Shown one piece after another: positions 9,528-21,370 of a DNA stretch of 64,000 nt (its first letter is position 1; each line of letters opens with the position of its first letter). Origin of the DNA: Variovorax boronicumulans. Its GTDB lineage: Bacteria > Pseudomonadota > Gammaproteobacteria > Burkholderiales > Burkholderiaceae_C. The stretch lies in the NCBI RefSeq assembly GCF_007677875.1, contig NZ_VEDO01000007.1, positions 186,001 to 250,000 of the forward strand, in the 5' to 3' direction. The translations under genes and the position numbers were made by a program. Below the pieces are notes generated by a model. The model had not been told where the DNA came from, made no database searches, and saw only the letters and a list, made by a program, of their open reading frames with translations.

Positions 9528-10204
9528 CGCGGCCCCGCCTGCGCAGCAACCATGATGGCCAGCCATCCGCGCCGCACCATGGCCGCCGTGATCTGCTGCC
9601 AGACCGCATGCCGCGTGGCATCGGCCGCGATGCGCACGAAGCGCGCGGGTGCCGCTTCCGCGCGCTGCGCATAGCCCGCGTGCACGCGGGCGAAGAAGGC
9701 GGCGGGCTCGGCCTCGAAGCGGTCGGGTGCGCGCGCTGCGGCCAGGCGCTGCGCCGCGACCTCGGGCGCCAGTTCGAACCACAGCGTCATGTCGGGCTGG
9801 CGCAGCTGCCCGGCCGGCAGGCCGTCGCTGGATTGGACCCATTGCTCCAGCGAAGCCAGCACGCCCGTGTCGAAGCCGCGGCCCGCGCCCTGGTAGGCGA
9901 AGGTGGCATCCGTGAAGCGGTCGCACAGCACGACCTCGCCGCGCGCCAGTGCCGGCTCGATCACGCGCCGCAGGTGGTCGCGCCGACCGGCGAACACCAG
10001 CAGGGCCTCGGTCAACGCGTCCATGTCCTCGTGCAGCACCAGCTCGCGCAGGCGCTCGGCCACCGGCGTGCCTCCGGGCTCACGCGTCTGCGTGACGGTG
10101 CGTCCCTGGGCGCGGAAGGCGTCGGCCAGCGCTGCGATGTGGCTGGACTTGCCGGCGCCGTCGATGCCTTCGAAGCTGATGAAGAGCCCGCGTGGTGCTT
10201 GCAT
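9524..10204 (-). CDS. tmk: Thymidylate kinase
   Basis: This 226-residue enzyme phosphorylates dTMP to dTDP. The P-loop [11 protein letters not shown] is at residues 11-21, followed by the TREPGGTP substrate loop near residue 40. The DRF motif with its YQGAGRG segment lies near residues 96-111, and the lid arginines are in [10 protein letters not shown] near residue 160. I chose the ATG before [15 protein letters not shown]; the frame is open far upstream, but that part lies inside mltG. It lies five bases after the end of mltG and overlaps holB by four bases. Confidence 0.94.
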
Positions 10205-10209
10205 GGGGC

Positions 10210-11193
10210 TCAACGTCCGCGGATGTAACGGTCGACGGCGCGGTTGTGTTCGTCCAGCGACTGGCTGAAATGGCTGGTGCCATCGCCGCGCGCCACGAAG
10301 TACAAGGCCTTGGAATCGGAGGGCTGTACGGCCGCCAGCAGCGCGCGCGCGCCCGGCATCGCGATCGGCGTGGGCGGCAGGCCGGGCCGCGTGTAGGTGT
10401 TGAAGGGCGTGTCGGCGCGCAGGTCGCTGCGGCGCAGGTTGCCGTCGAAGCGCTCGCCCAGACCGTAGATCACGGTCGGGTCGGTCTGCAGCAGCATGCC
10501 GATGCGCAGGCGGTTGTGGAACACGGCCGAGATGTCGGCGCGGTCCACGCCGTGGCCGGTTTCCTTCTCGACGATGCTGGCCAGGATCAGGGCCTGCTCG
10601 GGCGTCTTGAGCGCCACGTTCGGCCCGCGCTGGGCCCAGGCCGCGTCCAGTTGTTTGTCCATGGCCTGCAGCGCCTGGCGCAGCACCGCGAGATCGCTGC
10701 TGTCCTTGGCGTAGCTGTAGGTGTCGGGGAAGAAGCGGCCTTCGGGCGCGACCCCCGGCCGGCCCAGCGCGGCCATCAGCGCGGCGTCGTCGAGCGCGCG
10801 GCTGTCCGGCCTGATGCGCTCGGCCTTGGCCAGGGCCTGGCGCATCTGGCGGAAGGTCCAGCCCTCCACGAAGGTCACCGCGCGCAGGGCCTGCTCGCCG
10901 CGCACCAGCTTGTCCAGCAGCTGGCGCGGTGTGGTGCCGGGGGCGAATTCGTAACTGCCGGCCTTGATCAGCCGCGACTGGCCGGACAGCCGGAACCAGC
11001 CGAACAAGGCCCAGTCCGGCGCCTGCACGCCGGCCTCGGTGGCCGCGCTGGCGATGGCGCGTGCACTGGTACCCGGCGCGATGTTCAGCTCCACGGGCGT
11101 GCGGGACAGCCGCAAGGGCTGGTCCAGCCACCACCAGGCACCCGCCGCCGCCGCGCAGGCCAACACCAACAACACCATCAGCGCACGACGCAC
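10210..11193 (-). CDS. mltG: Endolytic murein transglycosylase MltG
   Basis: The protein (about 327 residues) is the inner-membrane lytic transglycosylase that cleaves nascent glycan strands and helps set their length. It has one N-terminal membrane anchor ([19 protein letters not shown]), a LysM-like region ([18 protein letters not shown]), and the catalytic YceG core with the essential glutamate in [10 protein letters not shown], followed by [22 protein letters not shown] prefer the GTG start at 11193, because AAGG lies five bases ahead of it; the next ATG is five codons later. It heads the mltG-tmk-holB-pilZ-tatD run and is divergent from ygfZ, with only 35 bases between the start codons. 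Confidence 0.92.
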   Translation of the reverse strand: MRRALMVLLVLACAAAAGAWWWLDQPLRLSRTPVELNIAPGTSARAIASAATEAGVQAPDWALFGWFRLSGQSRLIKAGSYEFAPGTTPRQLLDKLVRGEQALRAVTFVEGWTFRQMRQALAKAERIRPDSRALDDAALMAALGRPGVAPEGRFFPDTYSYAKDSSDLAVLRQALQAMDKQLDAAWAQRGPNVALKTPEQALILASIVEKETGHGVDRADISAVFHNRLRIGMLLQTDPTVIYGLGERFDGNLRRSDLRADTPFNTYTRPGLPPTPIAMPGARALLAAVQPSDSKALYFVARGDGTSHFSQSLDEHNRAVDRYIRGR

Positions 11194-11228
11194 AGCAGCC
11201 TTACAAGCCAGGAGAAGAACAGCCGGCC

Positions 11229-12170
11229 ATGATAATTCAGCCCATGCAAGACACTCCCGACACCCGCCATGGCATCGCACCGCTGACGCACCTGGGCGTG
11301 ATCGCCGTCCAGGGCGAGGAAGCTGCCAAGTTCCTGCACAGCCAGCTGACCCAGGATTTCGTGCTCGCAGCGCCCGACGAGGCCCGCCTGGCCGCGTTCT
11401 GCTCCCCCAAGGGCCGCATGCAGGCGAGCTTCATCGGCCTTGCCTGGACCGACGGCCAGGTGCTGCTGGTCTGCGCCCGCGACCTGGTGGCGCCCACGCT
11501 CAAGCGTCTGTCCATGTTCGTGATGCGCGCCAAGGCCAAGCTGCGCGATGCGACGGACGAGTTTCAGCTGCTGGGCGCGCTGGGCTCCAGTGCGGCCGCG
11601 CTGCTGGAGGGCGAACCCGCGCCCTGGCACCGCCGCGTGGTGGCGGGCGGCGTGGCGGTGGCGCTGTACCCGGCGGACGGCCAGCCGCGCGCACTGCTCG
11701 TGCTCCCCGCGCAGGCCGCACTCCCCGATGCGCCGGCCCTGTCGCTGGCGCAATGGCAGCTGACCGAGGTGCGCAGCGGCGTGGTGCTTATCACGCAGCC
11801 GCTGTTCGAGGTGCTGGTGCCGCAGATGCTCAACTACGAGTCGGTCGGCGGCGTGAGCTTCAAGAAGGGCTGCTACCCGGGCCAGGAGGTCGTGGCGCGC
11901 AGCCAGTTCCGCGGCACGCTCAAGCGCCGGGCCTACCTCGTGCATGCCGATGCCGAACTGGCCGCCGGCCAGGAGGTGTTCCAGGCCAGCGATGCAGAGC
12001 AGCCGACGGGTACCGTGGTGCAGGCCGCGGCCCACCCGGACGGTGGCTGGGATGCGGTGGTCTCGGTGCAGATCGCGGCCGCCGAGGCCAACGACCTGCG
12101 TGCCGGCAGCGCGACCGGCCCCGCGCTGCAGTTGCAACCCCTGCCCTACGCGCTGCTGGCCGACGTCTGA
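11229..12170 (+). CDS. ygfZ: Folate-binding YgfZ (CAF17-type) protein
   Basis: This 313-residue protein belongs to the YgfZ/GcvT-like family, which uses tetrahydrofolate to support repair or maturation of certain Fe-S enzymes. The diagnostic motif FKKGCYPGQEVVAR, with its conserved cysteine, lies at about residues 211-224. The N-terminal part (LGVIAVQGEEAAKFLHSQLTQD) is the usual family opening. An ATG five codons further on is an alternative start. The gene is divergent from mltG, and its last 25 bases overlap the end of the convergent thioesterase gene. Confidence 0.92.
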   Translation: MIIQPMQDTPDTRHGIAPLTHLGVIAVQGEEAAKFLHSQLTQDFVLAAPDEARLAAFCSPKGRMQASFIGLAWTDGQVLLVCARDLVAPTLKRLSMFVMRAKAKLRDATDEFQLLGALGSSAAALLEGEPAPWHRRVVAGGVAVALYPADGQPRALLVLPAQAALPDAPALSLAQWQLTEVRSGVVLITQPLFEVLVPQMLNYESVGGVSFKKGCYPGQEVVARSQFRGTLKRRAYLVHADAELAAGQEVFQASDAEQPTGTVVQAAAHPDGGWDAVVSVQIAAAEANDLRAGSATGPALQLQPLPYALLADV

Positions 12171-13030
12171 GGTTCGAGCGGCCGCACCATTTCGACGTGG
12201 GCGATGCCGACCTCGTCGAAGGGCTCGCCGCGCACTGCAAAGCCCAGCCGGCGGTAAAAGCCCTCGGCGCTGCGCTGGGCGTGCAGCACGACCTCGCGGT
12301 CACCGCGCGCGCCCGCGGCCTCCACCAGTGCCTGAAGAATTTGCGCGCCCAGGTTGGCGCCACGCAGCATGTGGCGCACGGCCATGCGGCCGATCTTGGC
12401 CACGCCGGGTGCGTGCTGCAGTAGCCGGCCGGTGGCCAGCGGCTGGCCCAGCCGGTTGTAGAGCACGGCATGCACGGCGGTGGCGTCGGCTTCGTCCCAC
12501 TCGTCCTCGCGCGCGATGCCCTGCTCTTCGATGAAGACCTCGGTGCGCACGCGGCGTGCGTCGGTCTGCAAGGCCTCCCAGCTGCCCAGCCGCAGTTCCG
12601 TCACGGCCTGCCCGGCCTCGTAGTCCTGCAGCAGCGCGCGCAGGGCGTCGGGCACGGGGCGCGATTTCTGCTCGGCCGGGTCGGCGAACACGTAGACGAG
12701 CTCGCCCGTGACCAGCAGCTGGTTGCCGCGGAAGATCGCGCCGACGAAGCGCATGGAGCTGCGCCCCACGTGTTCGCACTTCAGTGCCACGTCGAGCTGG
12801 TCGTCGTTGCGCGCCGAGGCGTGGTACTCCAAGGTTGCCTTCTTCACGTAGAGTTCGCCGCCCAGCGCCGCGAACCCCTCTTCGTACGGCAGGGCCAGCG
12901 CGCGCCAGTAGCCGGTGACGGCCGTGTCGAAGTACATCAGGTAGTGGCCGTTGAAGACGATCTTCTGCATGTCCACCTCGACCCAGCGCACGCGCAGGCG
13001 GTGCAAGAAGCGGAAGTCCTGACGTTTCAT
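12146..13030 (-). CDS. Fused hot-dog thioesterase and GNAT acetyltransferase
   Basis: The 294-residue protein joins two domains. Residues 1-140 form a hot-dog fold acyl-CoA thioesterase of the YbgC/FadM type, with the active-site region VEVDMQKIVFNGHYLMYFD containing the candidate catalytic aspartate near residue 20. Residues 150-290 form a GNAT N-acyltransferase with the acetyl-CoA loop region RMAVRHMLRGANLGAQIL and EGFYRRLGF. A reading frame without a break across the junction supports a genuine fusion. The two halves could act in turn on CoA thioesters, but no substrate is visible. Its start overlaps the esterase gene upstream by four bases. Confidence 0.88.
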   Translation of the reverse strand: MKRQDFRFLHRLRVRWVEVDMQKIVFNGHYLMYFDTAVTGYWRALALPYEEGFAALGGELYVKKATLEYHASARNDDQLDVALKCEHVGRSSMRFVGAIFRGNQLLVTGELVYVFADPAEQKSRPVPDALRALLQDYEAGQAVTELRLGSWEALQTDARRVRTEVFIEEQGIAREDEWDEADATAVHAVLYNRLGQPLATGRLLQHAPGVAKIGRMAVRHMLRGANLGAQILQALVEAAGARGDREVVLHAQRSAEGFYRRLGFAVRGEPFDEVGIAHVEMVRPLEPQTSASSA

Positions 13031-13995
13031 GCGGTGTCTCCGGTGGTCTGCAAGGCGATGGCCAGCGCGCGCGCCGCGTCGGCATGGGCCATGCGCGCCT
13101 GCGGGATGGCGCGGCCCATCTTGATGAACTCGTGCACGACACCGCGGTAGATCTCCAGATCCACCGCGACACCGGCTGCGCGCAGCTTGTCGGCGTACAG
13201 CACGCCCTCGTCGACCAGCGGGTCGCATTCCGCCAGGCCGATCCAGGCCGGTGCCACGCCGTCGACATCTGGGGCATTGAGCGGCGCGAAGCGCCAGTCC
13301 GCGCGCGCGGGCCGGTCTGGCTGCACCTGGTCGAAGAACCAATCGATGCTGGCGGACTCGAGCACGAAGCCTGTGGCGAAACGCTCGTGCGAGGGCGTGT
13401 CCTGGAAGGCCGCGCAACCGGGATAGAACAGCAGTTGCAGCGCCAGCGGCAGGCCGGCGTCGCGCGCGGCGATGGCGCAGACCGCCGCCAGCGTGCCGCC
13501 GGCGCTGTCGCCGCCCACGGCCAGCCGCGTGGTGTCCAGGCCCAGCGCCGCGCCCTGGCCGGCGAGCCATTGCAAGGCATCCCAGGCATCGTTCTGCGCG
13601 GTCGGGAAGCGGTGCTCGGGCGCGAGCCGGTAGTCCAGCGACAGCACGGCGCAACCGGCCTGGTGCGCCAGTTCGCGGCACAGCGTGTCGTGTGTCGCGA
13701 CCGAGCCGATCGTGAAGCCGCCACCGTGCAGGTACAGCAGCACCGGCAGCGGCACCTCGGCCGCAGGCGCGACCAGGCGGGCCGGCAGGCGCGCGCCGTC
13801 GCGCGCGTGCAGAACCAGGTCCTGCACGCGCGCGAGCGGCCGCAGCGGGATGTCCAGCACGCCGGCGCCCAGCGCATAGGCTGCGCGCGCCTGTTCGGGC
13901 GGCAGGCTGTGCAGCGGCGGGCGGCCCGCGCGGTGCATGCGGTCGATCACGCCGCGCATGGTCGGCGTCAACAGGTCTTGGGGGTTCTTTTGCAT
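13027..13995 (-). CDS. Alpha/beta hydrolase of the hormone-sensitive lipase family
   Basis: This 322-residue esterase shows the HSL-family oxyanion motif LHGGGF at about residues 86-91, the nucleophile elbow GDSAGG at about 158-163, the acidic residue in LAECDPLVDEG near residue 254, and the catalytic histidine in VVHEFIKMG near residue 284. It is cytoplasmic, as no signal peptide is present. It overlaps the HDOD gene by one base and the thioesterase fusion by four bases, so the three genes probably form one transcript. Substrates are likely short- to medium-chain esters by family analogy. Confidence 0.92.
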   Translation of the reverse strand: MQKNPQDLLTPTMRGVIDRMHRAGRPPLHSLPPEQARAAYALGAGVLDIPLRPLARVQDLVLHARDGARLPARLVAPAAEVPLPVLLYLHGGGFTIGSVATHDTLCRELAHQAGCAVLSLDYRLAPEHRFPTAQNDAWDALQWLAGQGAALGLDTTRLAVGGDSAGGTLAAVCAIAARDAGLPLALQLLFYPGCAAFQDTPSHERFATGFVLESASIDWFFDQVQPDRPARADWRFAPLNAPDVDGVAPAWIGLAECDPLVDEGVLYADKLRAAGVAVDLEIYRGVVHEFIKMGRAIPQARMAHADAARALAIALQTTGDTA

Positions 13996-14813
13996 CAGAG
14001 GTGGGCTGCGTTGCCGCCGCCCCAGTCGATCGGGTCCTGCTGCAGCACCATGTCGATGTCCAGGCCCAGGGCCAGGCCCACTTCGCCCGGGAAGCTGGTG
14101 GCCAGCGCGCGTTCGTCGTAGCCCGATTCCTGCGCACGGGCGCGCCAGGCGGCCAGGTGCACGAGGCCGGCCAGCGGCTCGTAGACCTCGTTCTCGAAGG
14201 GCGCGAGCTGGTAGCGCAAGGCATCCACCAGCGGACCGGGGAACTGGTACTGCTGCGCCAGCCTGGCGCCGGCCTCGGCATAGGTGGTGTTCAGGATGCG
14301 CTGCTGCAGCTTGGCGCGGCGCACGTCGCACAGCCCGGCGATGAGGTTAACGCTGGCCATGTCGTCCGGCGTGGCGGCGTGCAGCATGAGCTCGCCGACC
14401 GCGTGCAACAACCCCGCGGTATAGGCCACGGCCTGGTTCTGGCGCACGCTGGCGGCGAGAGCGCGCGCGAGCTTGGCCACCTGCAGGCTGAAGCGCCAGA
14501 ACTGCGGCAGTGAGAGCCCGGGCGCGGCGTTGGGACCGCTGGCGCGCGCGGCCGCCTCGGCCAGTGGGCGCAATGCCTCGGTCGGCAGCAGCGCCAGCGC
14601 CTGGGCTACGCTGATCACGCCACGCGTGTCCTCGCGGTGCACGGCATTGGCCAACCGCAGCAGCCGCAAGGCCAGCGCCGGGTCGCCGCAGAACAGCTGG
14701 CTGGTGCGGCGCAGGTCCGGCGCGGGCCGGGCCAGTTCGGTCAACAGCAGTGCGACGAGCTTGGGGCTGCTGGGCAGCTCCGGCTCGCGAACCTGGGCGC
14801 TGGTCGCCTGCAT
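13995..14813 (-). CDS. HDOD domain protein
   Basis: The 272-residue protein has a single HDOD domain, a signalling module related to HD phosphohydrolases but usually lacking catalysis. Typical segments are LPSSPKLVALLLTELARP near the start, LFCGDPALALRLLRLANAV near residue 45, and AVAYTAGLLHAVGELMLH near residue 135. There is no output domain. HDOD proteins often sit in c-di-GMP or stress circuits, and a GGDEF-EAL gene lies 3.5 kb away, but no direct link is shown. It lies 28 bases after tex on the same strand. Confidence 0.88.
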   Translation of the reverse strand: MQATSAQVREPELPSSPKLVALLLTELARPAPDLRRTSQLFCGDPALALRLLRLANAVHREDTRGVISVAQALALLPTEALRPLAEAAARASGPNAAPGLSLPQFWRFSLQVAKLARALAASVRQNQAVAYTAGLLHAVGELMLHAATPDDMASVNLIAGLCDVRRAKLQQRILNTTYAEAGARLAQQYQFPGPLVDALRYQLAPFENEVYEPLAGLVHLAAWRARAQESGYDERALATSFPGEVGLALGLDIDMVLQQDPIDWGGGNAAHL

Positions 14814-14841
14814 GGTGTCTGCCCGCCGCGTGCGCCCTGGT

Positions 14842-17211
<2,370 letters not shown>

Positions 17212-17356
17212 CCTGGGAAAACACTGGCGCAGTGGGAAGGGGCGGCAGTTTGCCATAGGGCCTGGCCACGTCCCCGCAGCCCCTCGTCGACGGAAACCTT
17301 GTCTCCCTAATACCTACACCCACTTCATCCAAAGCGGGACTACTGTGCGCTGAAAC

Positions 17357-17382
17357 CGATATTTACATTCGTTCACATATCG
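17357..17382. repeat. Inverted repeat upstream of the FeeM-like gene
   Basis: CGATAT at 17357-17362 is mirrored by ATATCG at 17377-17382 with 14 bases between, in an unusually AT-rich patch of this GC-rich window. It lies 55 bases before the GTG start of the N-acyltransferase gene, where an operator or promoter element would be expected. No regulator can be named. Confidence 0.4.
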
Positions 17383-17437
17383 AGGGCGGTTCATGCGGGC
17401 AGTGGTTGCAACGCGGGCCGGCCTGGGGAGGATTGCT

Positions 17438-18202
17438 GTGAATCTGAATGAACACCAAGGTCGTGCGGCCCCTTCAGGCTGGTCGCGCACGCAGGAACTG
17501 CTGGCCCTGCCGACACAGTCCGAGCGCCTGCCCTTCACCGTGCGCGTGGTGCGTTCCGAGGCCGACCTGTACAAGGCCGTGCATGTGCGCCACAGCGCCT
17601 ACGCCCGTCATGTGCCGACGTTCGCCGAGAGCCTGCGCTCGCCCGAGAGCTACGACACCATGGATGGTACGGTCGTGCTGCTGGCCGAATCCAAGCTGGA
17701 CGGCACGCCGCTGGGCACCATGCGCATCCAGACCAATGCCTTCGCCCCCTTGCCGCTGGAGCACTCGCTCACGCTGCCGCCAGCGATGCGCCACAGCCCC
17801 CTGGCGGAGGCGACGCGCCTGGGCGTCGGCGAGCCGACCCAGGGACGCGCCGTCAAGACCGTGCTGTTCAAGGCCTTCTTCCTGTACTGCCAGCAGCAAG
17901 GCATCGACTGGATGGTCATCACCGCGCGCACGCCCATCGACCGCCAGTACGAGCGGCTGCTGTTCAAGGACGTGGACCCTGCGCTGGGCTATGTTCCGCT
18001 GGCCCATGTTGGCAATCTGCCACACCGCATCATGTGCCTGGAAGTCAGCGGCGCCGAGCAGCATTGGGCAGAACTGCAGCACCCGCTCTTCCAGTTCGTG
18101 TTCCGCACGGACCACGTGGACATCGACCTGGGCCAGGCGCCCCCGCGCAAGAGCCTGAGCGCCACCGCGTTTTCTGCCCCCCTGCCCCGCCTGCAGATGT
18201 AG
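17438..18202 (+). CDS. FeeM-like N-acyl amino acid synthase
   Basis: The 254-residue protein resembles the catalytic core of FeeM, a GNAT-fold enzyme that couples acyl groups from acyl carrier protein to amino acids and is a distant relative of LuxI. Supporting text is VRHSAYARHVPTFAE near residues 49-63, LGTMRIQTNAFAPLPLE near residues 90-106, and EATRLGVGEPTQGRAVKT near 124-141, with the EATRLGV core typical of this group. A GGGGAGG ribosome-binding site at 17425-17431 lies six bases before the GTG at 17438, which decides the start over the upstream ATG. A membrane GGDEF-EAL gene follows on the same strand. Substrate and product are not known. Confidence 0.82.
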   Translation: MNLNEHQGRAAPSGWSRTQELLALPTQSERLPFTVRVVRSEADLYKAVHVRHSAYARHVPTFAESLRSPESYDTMDGTVVLLAESKLDGTPLGTMRIQTNAFAPLPLEHSLTLPPAMRHSPLAEATRLGVGEPTQGRAVKTVLFKAFFLYCQQQGIDWMVITARTPIDRQYERLLFKDVDPALGYVPLAHVGNLPHRIMCLEVSGAEQHWAELQHPLFQFVFRTDHVDIDLGQAPPRKSLSATAFSAPLPRLQM

Positions 18203-18367
18203 GAAAGCCACATGCGGGCGTGAGAAAAGCCCGCGGCTGCGCCCGAAATTGCGCGACAGGCGCGCGATTCGTTTCAGCATCTGCCGAATTAGCCCCATAA
18301 TTTGTTTCAATTTGTGGCCGGCTCATACCGCCGGCTCGGCTCGGGCATTTGGCGGACTGAGAACAAC

Positions 18368-21352
18368 ATGAACGGCAGCGTGCTGCGGCTTTCTCGGCTG
18401 AACACAGGTCTCGACAAGGCCTTGTATGCGATGGGGATCTATGCGCTGCCGGCTGTACTGCTGGTGGTGAGCCTGTTCGCGCTGCTGTCCTGGTCCAACC
18501 AATACGGCAGCACGGGCGCGCGCAGCCTGGCCTTCCAGGTGGTGGAGGCCCCGCCCGACAACCCTGACATGTCGCCGCAGGAAGCGCTCGCGCTTCTGAA
18601 GTCCGCGCCCGCGCCCGTGGTGCTGCAGGACACGCGGCTGTCAGAGGCCGCGTTCTGGCTGCTGGTGCCGCTCGCCGATCAGCGCGTGGATGCGCCGACC
18701 GACAGTGTCGAATTCGCGTCGCGCCACGCGACCGACTTGCGCTGCTGGAATGCCGCCACGTTGCAGCCGCTGGGCACTGCAAGCCGGACGGCCAGCGAGG
18801 GCCATCTGTCGCCGGCCAAGGCCGGCTTCGCGCTGCAACTGGATGCCGCTGGCAAGCCACGCACCCTGCTCTGCGAGGGCCATTTCGTCGGGCCGGCCCG
18901 CATCACCGTGCTGCACTGGCCCACAGCAGCGCTGACCGATTCCGGCTTCGAATTCCACCGCAACGCCGGCCTGCTGGACGGCGGCCTCATCGTGCTGGCG
19001 CTGTTCGTGCTGACCACGGCGCTGGTCAACCGCAGCGGCATGTACGTGCTGTTCGCGGTCTGGCTGCTCGTGAACCTGCGCATGGGCGCGCTGTCCGCCG
19101 GCTGGGATGCCCAATGGCTGGGGCGCACGGTGCCGACGGAATGGATGCCGCGCATGCGGCTGTTCACGATGTCGCTGTACTACACGCTGACGGCCACGCT
19201 GTTCCGCGAGCTGTTCCGCGAAGACCTGGCCAAGGTCGGCTACGCGCCGCTGCTGCGCATCATCATGTGGCCGGCCTTGCCGCTGCTCGTGATGTCGGCC
19301 TTCCTGCCCTACGGCACGGTGCTGCCCTACATCTGGGCCACGACGGGCGTCGGCACCTGCATCGCTGTCTTCCTGCTGGCCCAGATCCTGGTGCGCACGC
19401 GCTCGCGGGTGGCCATGTGGTACAGCGCCTCGCTGGCCGTGACGCTGGCCGCCAGCCTGTACGAGGTGGTGTCGGCCGCGGTCGGCATGCGGGGGCTGAT
19501 CGGCGCCGTCAACAGCGTCACGGCGGCCCTGTCGTCCAGCCTGCTCGCCTCGCTGGCCATCGCCGAGCAGATGCGCCAGGAGCACAACCAGCGCCTGGAA
19601 GCCCAGGCCCAGCTGGAGCACACCTTCGAGGCCATGCCCATCGGCCTGTTCACGCTGGACCTGCAGGGCCGCTTCACGAGCGCCAACCCGGCCCTGCGCA
19701 CCATGCTGGCCACCGACGTGCTGGCGCCCGGCCAGGAAGCCTGGGACCGCTACTTCCACGAAGGCGCCTGGCTGCAGCTGTTGCAGTTGCTGCAGAACCA
19801 GGAGAACGTGTCGCTGGAGCTGCGTGGCCGCAAACCCGACGGTGGCGGCGTGCACAAGCGCTTCCTGGTCAAGGCCGCGCGCGCGCGGGACAAGGTCGAA
19901 GGCTCGCTGCAGGACGTGACCGACTCGTCGCGCGCGACCGAGGAACTGCAGTTCATGGCCAACAACGACGCCTTGACCAAGGTTCTCAACCGCCGCGGCA
20001 TCGAGCGCGAGCTCGAACGCGCGCTGGCCGGCATGGACAGCGGCCATCCGCTGGCACTGGCCTATCTGGACCTGGACCGCTTCAAGCTCATCAACGACCT
20101 GTTCGGCCACAACGCGGGCGACGAAGTGCTGCAGCAAGTCTGCGCGCGCGTGGGCAACATGCTGTCCGGCAGCATGGCGCTGGGCCGCATGGGCGGCGAC
20201 GAGTTTCTGATCCTGATGCCCGACACGCGCATGCCGCTGGCCGCGGTGATCTGCCAGGGCATCGTCTCGGCCATCGGCGGGACGCCCTACCGCGTGGGCG
20301 ACAAGGCCTTCCACGTGCGCGGCTCCATCGGCCTCATCGAGGTCAGCCCCGGCACGCGCTTCAAGGACGCCGTCTCCACCGCCGACCGCGCCTGCCGCGA
20401 AGCCAAGACACGCCATAACGAGGGCCTGGTGGTCTACGAGAAGAACGCCCAGGCCTTCCAGGACCACCATGCCGAGATGCAGCTGGTCGAGCGCCTGTCC
20501 GGCGGCCGTGCCACCGAAGGCCTGTTCCTGCAGATGCAGCCCATCATGTCGCTGTCGGCACCCCATGCCTCGCTGAACTTCGAGGTGTTGCTGCGCATGC
20601 GCGATGCGGACGGCAAGCTGGTGCCGACCGACCGCGTCATCTCCGCGGGCGAGAACAGCGGACGCATGGGCGTGATCGACCGCTGGGTGCTGTCGGCCGC
20701 GCTGACCTGGCTCAACACCCACCTGGCCCGGCTGCGCAACACGCGCTTCGTCTGCATGAACCTGTCGGGCGCCTCGCTCAACGACGAGAAGTTCATGAAC
20801 GACGTCTACACCCTGCTGGCGCAGAACATCCACGTCGCCAGCTTCCTGTGCTTCGAGATCACCGAGAGCGTGGCGCTGCACGACCTGGACAACACGCGCC
20901 GCTTCATCGACAAGGTGCGCAGCTACGGCGCCAAGGTCGCGCTGGACGACTTCGGCGCAGGCTACACCTCGTTCTCCTACCTCAAGGAGCTGCCGGCGGA
21001 CCTGCTCAAGATCGACGGCAGCTTCATCGTCAACATGAACAAGCACCCGGCGAACGTGGCCATCGTGGAAGCCATCGTGAATCTGGGCCGCAACCTGGGC
21101 ATGCGCACCGTGGCCGAATGGGCCGAGGACCTGGCGACCGTGCGCACGCTGGTGGAGATCGGGGTGGACTACGTGCAGGGCTACGCGATCGCGCGGCCCC
21201 AGTCGGCCGAGCGTCTGCTGGCGGCCTCATCGTCCGCGAGCTTCATCGAGGATGCCGAACTGGCCCGCTACACGGCCTCGCTGGAGCGCACGGACGACGC
21301 CGTGCTGCAGGTCGACCTGTTCGAGCAAAACCGCACGCGCCGGCTGCACTGA
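18368..21352 (+). CDS. Membrane-bound PAS-GGDEF-EAL cyclic-di-GMP enzyme
   Basis: This 994-residue protein has an N-terminal periplasmic region after a first membrane helix. A block of about seven membrane helices follows (roughly residues 195-400, 7TMR-DISM-like), then a PAS-like segment (TFEAMPIGLFTLDLQG). The GGDEF domain has an intact GRMGGDEFLIL motif near residue 607. The EAL domain has its signature in the form FEVLLRM near residue 737, plus DDFGAGYTSFSYLKELPADL near residue 860 and LKIDGSFI. Both catalytic motifs look usable, so synthesis, hydrolysis or both are possible. The ATG before NGSVLRLSRL is preferred. A CATAAT -10-like box lies at 18295-18300, so it may also be transcribed apart from the FeeM-like gene. 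Confidence 0.92.
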   Translation: MNGSVLRLSRLNTGLDKALYAMGIYALPAVLLVVSLFALLSWSNQYGSTGARSLAFQVVEAPPDNPDMSPQEALALLKSAPAPVVLQDTRLSEAAFWLLVPLADQRVDAPTDSVEFASRHATDLRCWNAATLQPLGTASRTASEGHLSPAKAGFALQLDAAGKPRTLLCEGHFVGPARITVLHWPTAALTDSGFEFHRNAGLLDGGLIVLALFVLTTALVNRSGMYVLFAVWLLVNLRMGALSAGWDAQWLGRTVPTEWMPRMRLFTMSLYYTLTATLFRELFREDLAKVGYAPLLRIIMWPALPLLVMSAFLPYGTVLPYIWATTGVGTCIAVFLLAQILVRTRSRVAMWYSASLAVTLAASLYEVVSAAVGMRGLIGAVNSVTAALSSSLLASLAIAEQMRQEHNQRLEAQAQLEHTFEAMPIGLFTLDLQGRFTSANPALRTMLATDVLAPGQEAWDRYFHEGAWLQLLQLLQNQENVSLELRGRKPDGGGVHKRFLVKAARARDKVEGSLQDVTDSSRATEELQFMANNDALTKVLNRRGIERELERALAGMDSGHPLALAYLDLDRFKLINDLFGHNAGDEVLQQVCARVGNMLSGSMALGRMGGDEFLILMPDTRMPLAAVICQGIVSAIGGTPYRVGDKAFHVRGSIGLIEVSPGTRFKDAVSTADRACREAKTRHNEGLVVYEKNAQAFQDHHAEMQLVERLSGGRATEGLFLQMQPIMSLSAPHASLNFEVLLRMRDADGKLVPTDRVISAGENSGRMGVIDRWVLSAALTWLNTHLARLRNTRFVCMNLSGASLNDEKFMNDVYTLLAQNIHVASFLCFEITESVALHDLDNTRRFIDKVRSYGAKVALDDFGAGYTSFSYLKELPADLLKIDGSFIVNMNKHPANVAIVEAIVNLGRNLGMRTVAEWAEDLATVRTLVEIGVDYVQGYAIARPQSAERLLAASSSASFIEDAELARYTASLERTDDAVLQVDLFEQNRTRRLH

Positions 21353-21370
21353 GCCGCAACGCGCGGGGGC

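Noticed and set aside
18203-18240. GCGGGC...GCCCGC hairpin after the FeeM-like gene as a terminator
   Set aside because: The stem is short with a long loop and is not followed by a T-run, so it does not qualify as an intrinsic terminator.
18641-21046. An 801-residue minus-strand frame opposite the GGDEF-EAL gene
   Set aside because: The plus-strand product has complete domain motifs, while the minus-strand product is His/Gln/Arg-rich with none. It is an antisense shadow.
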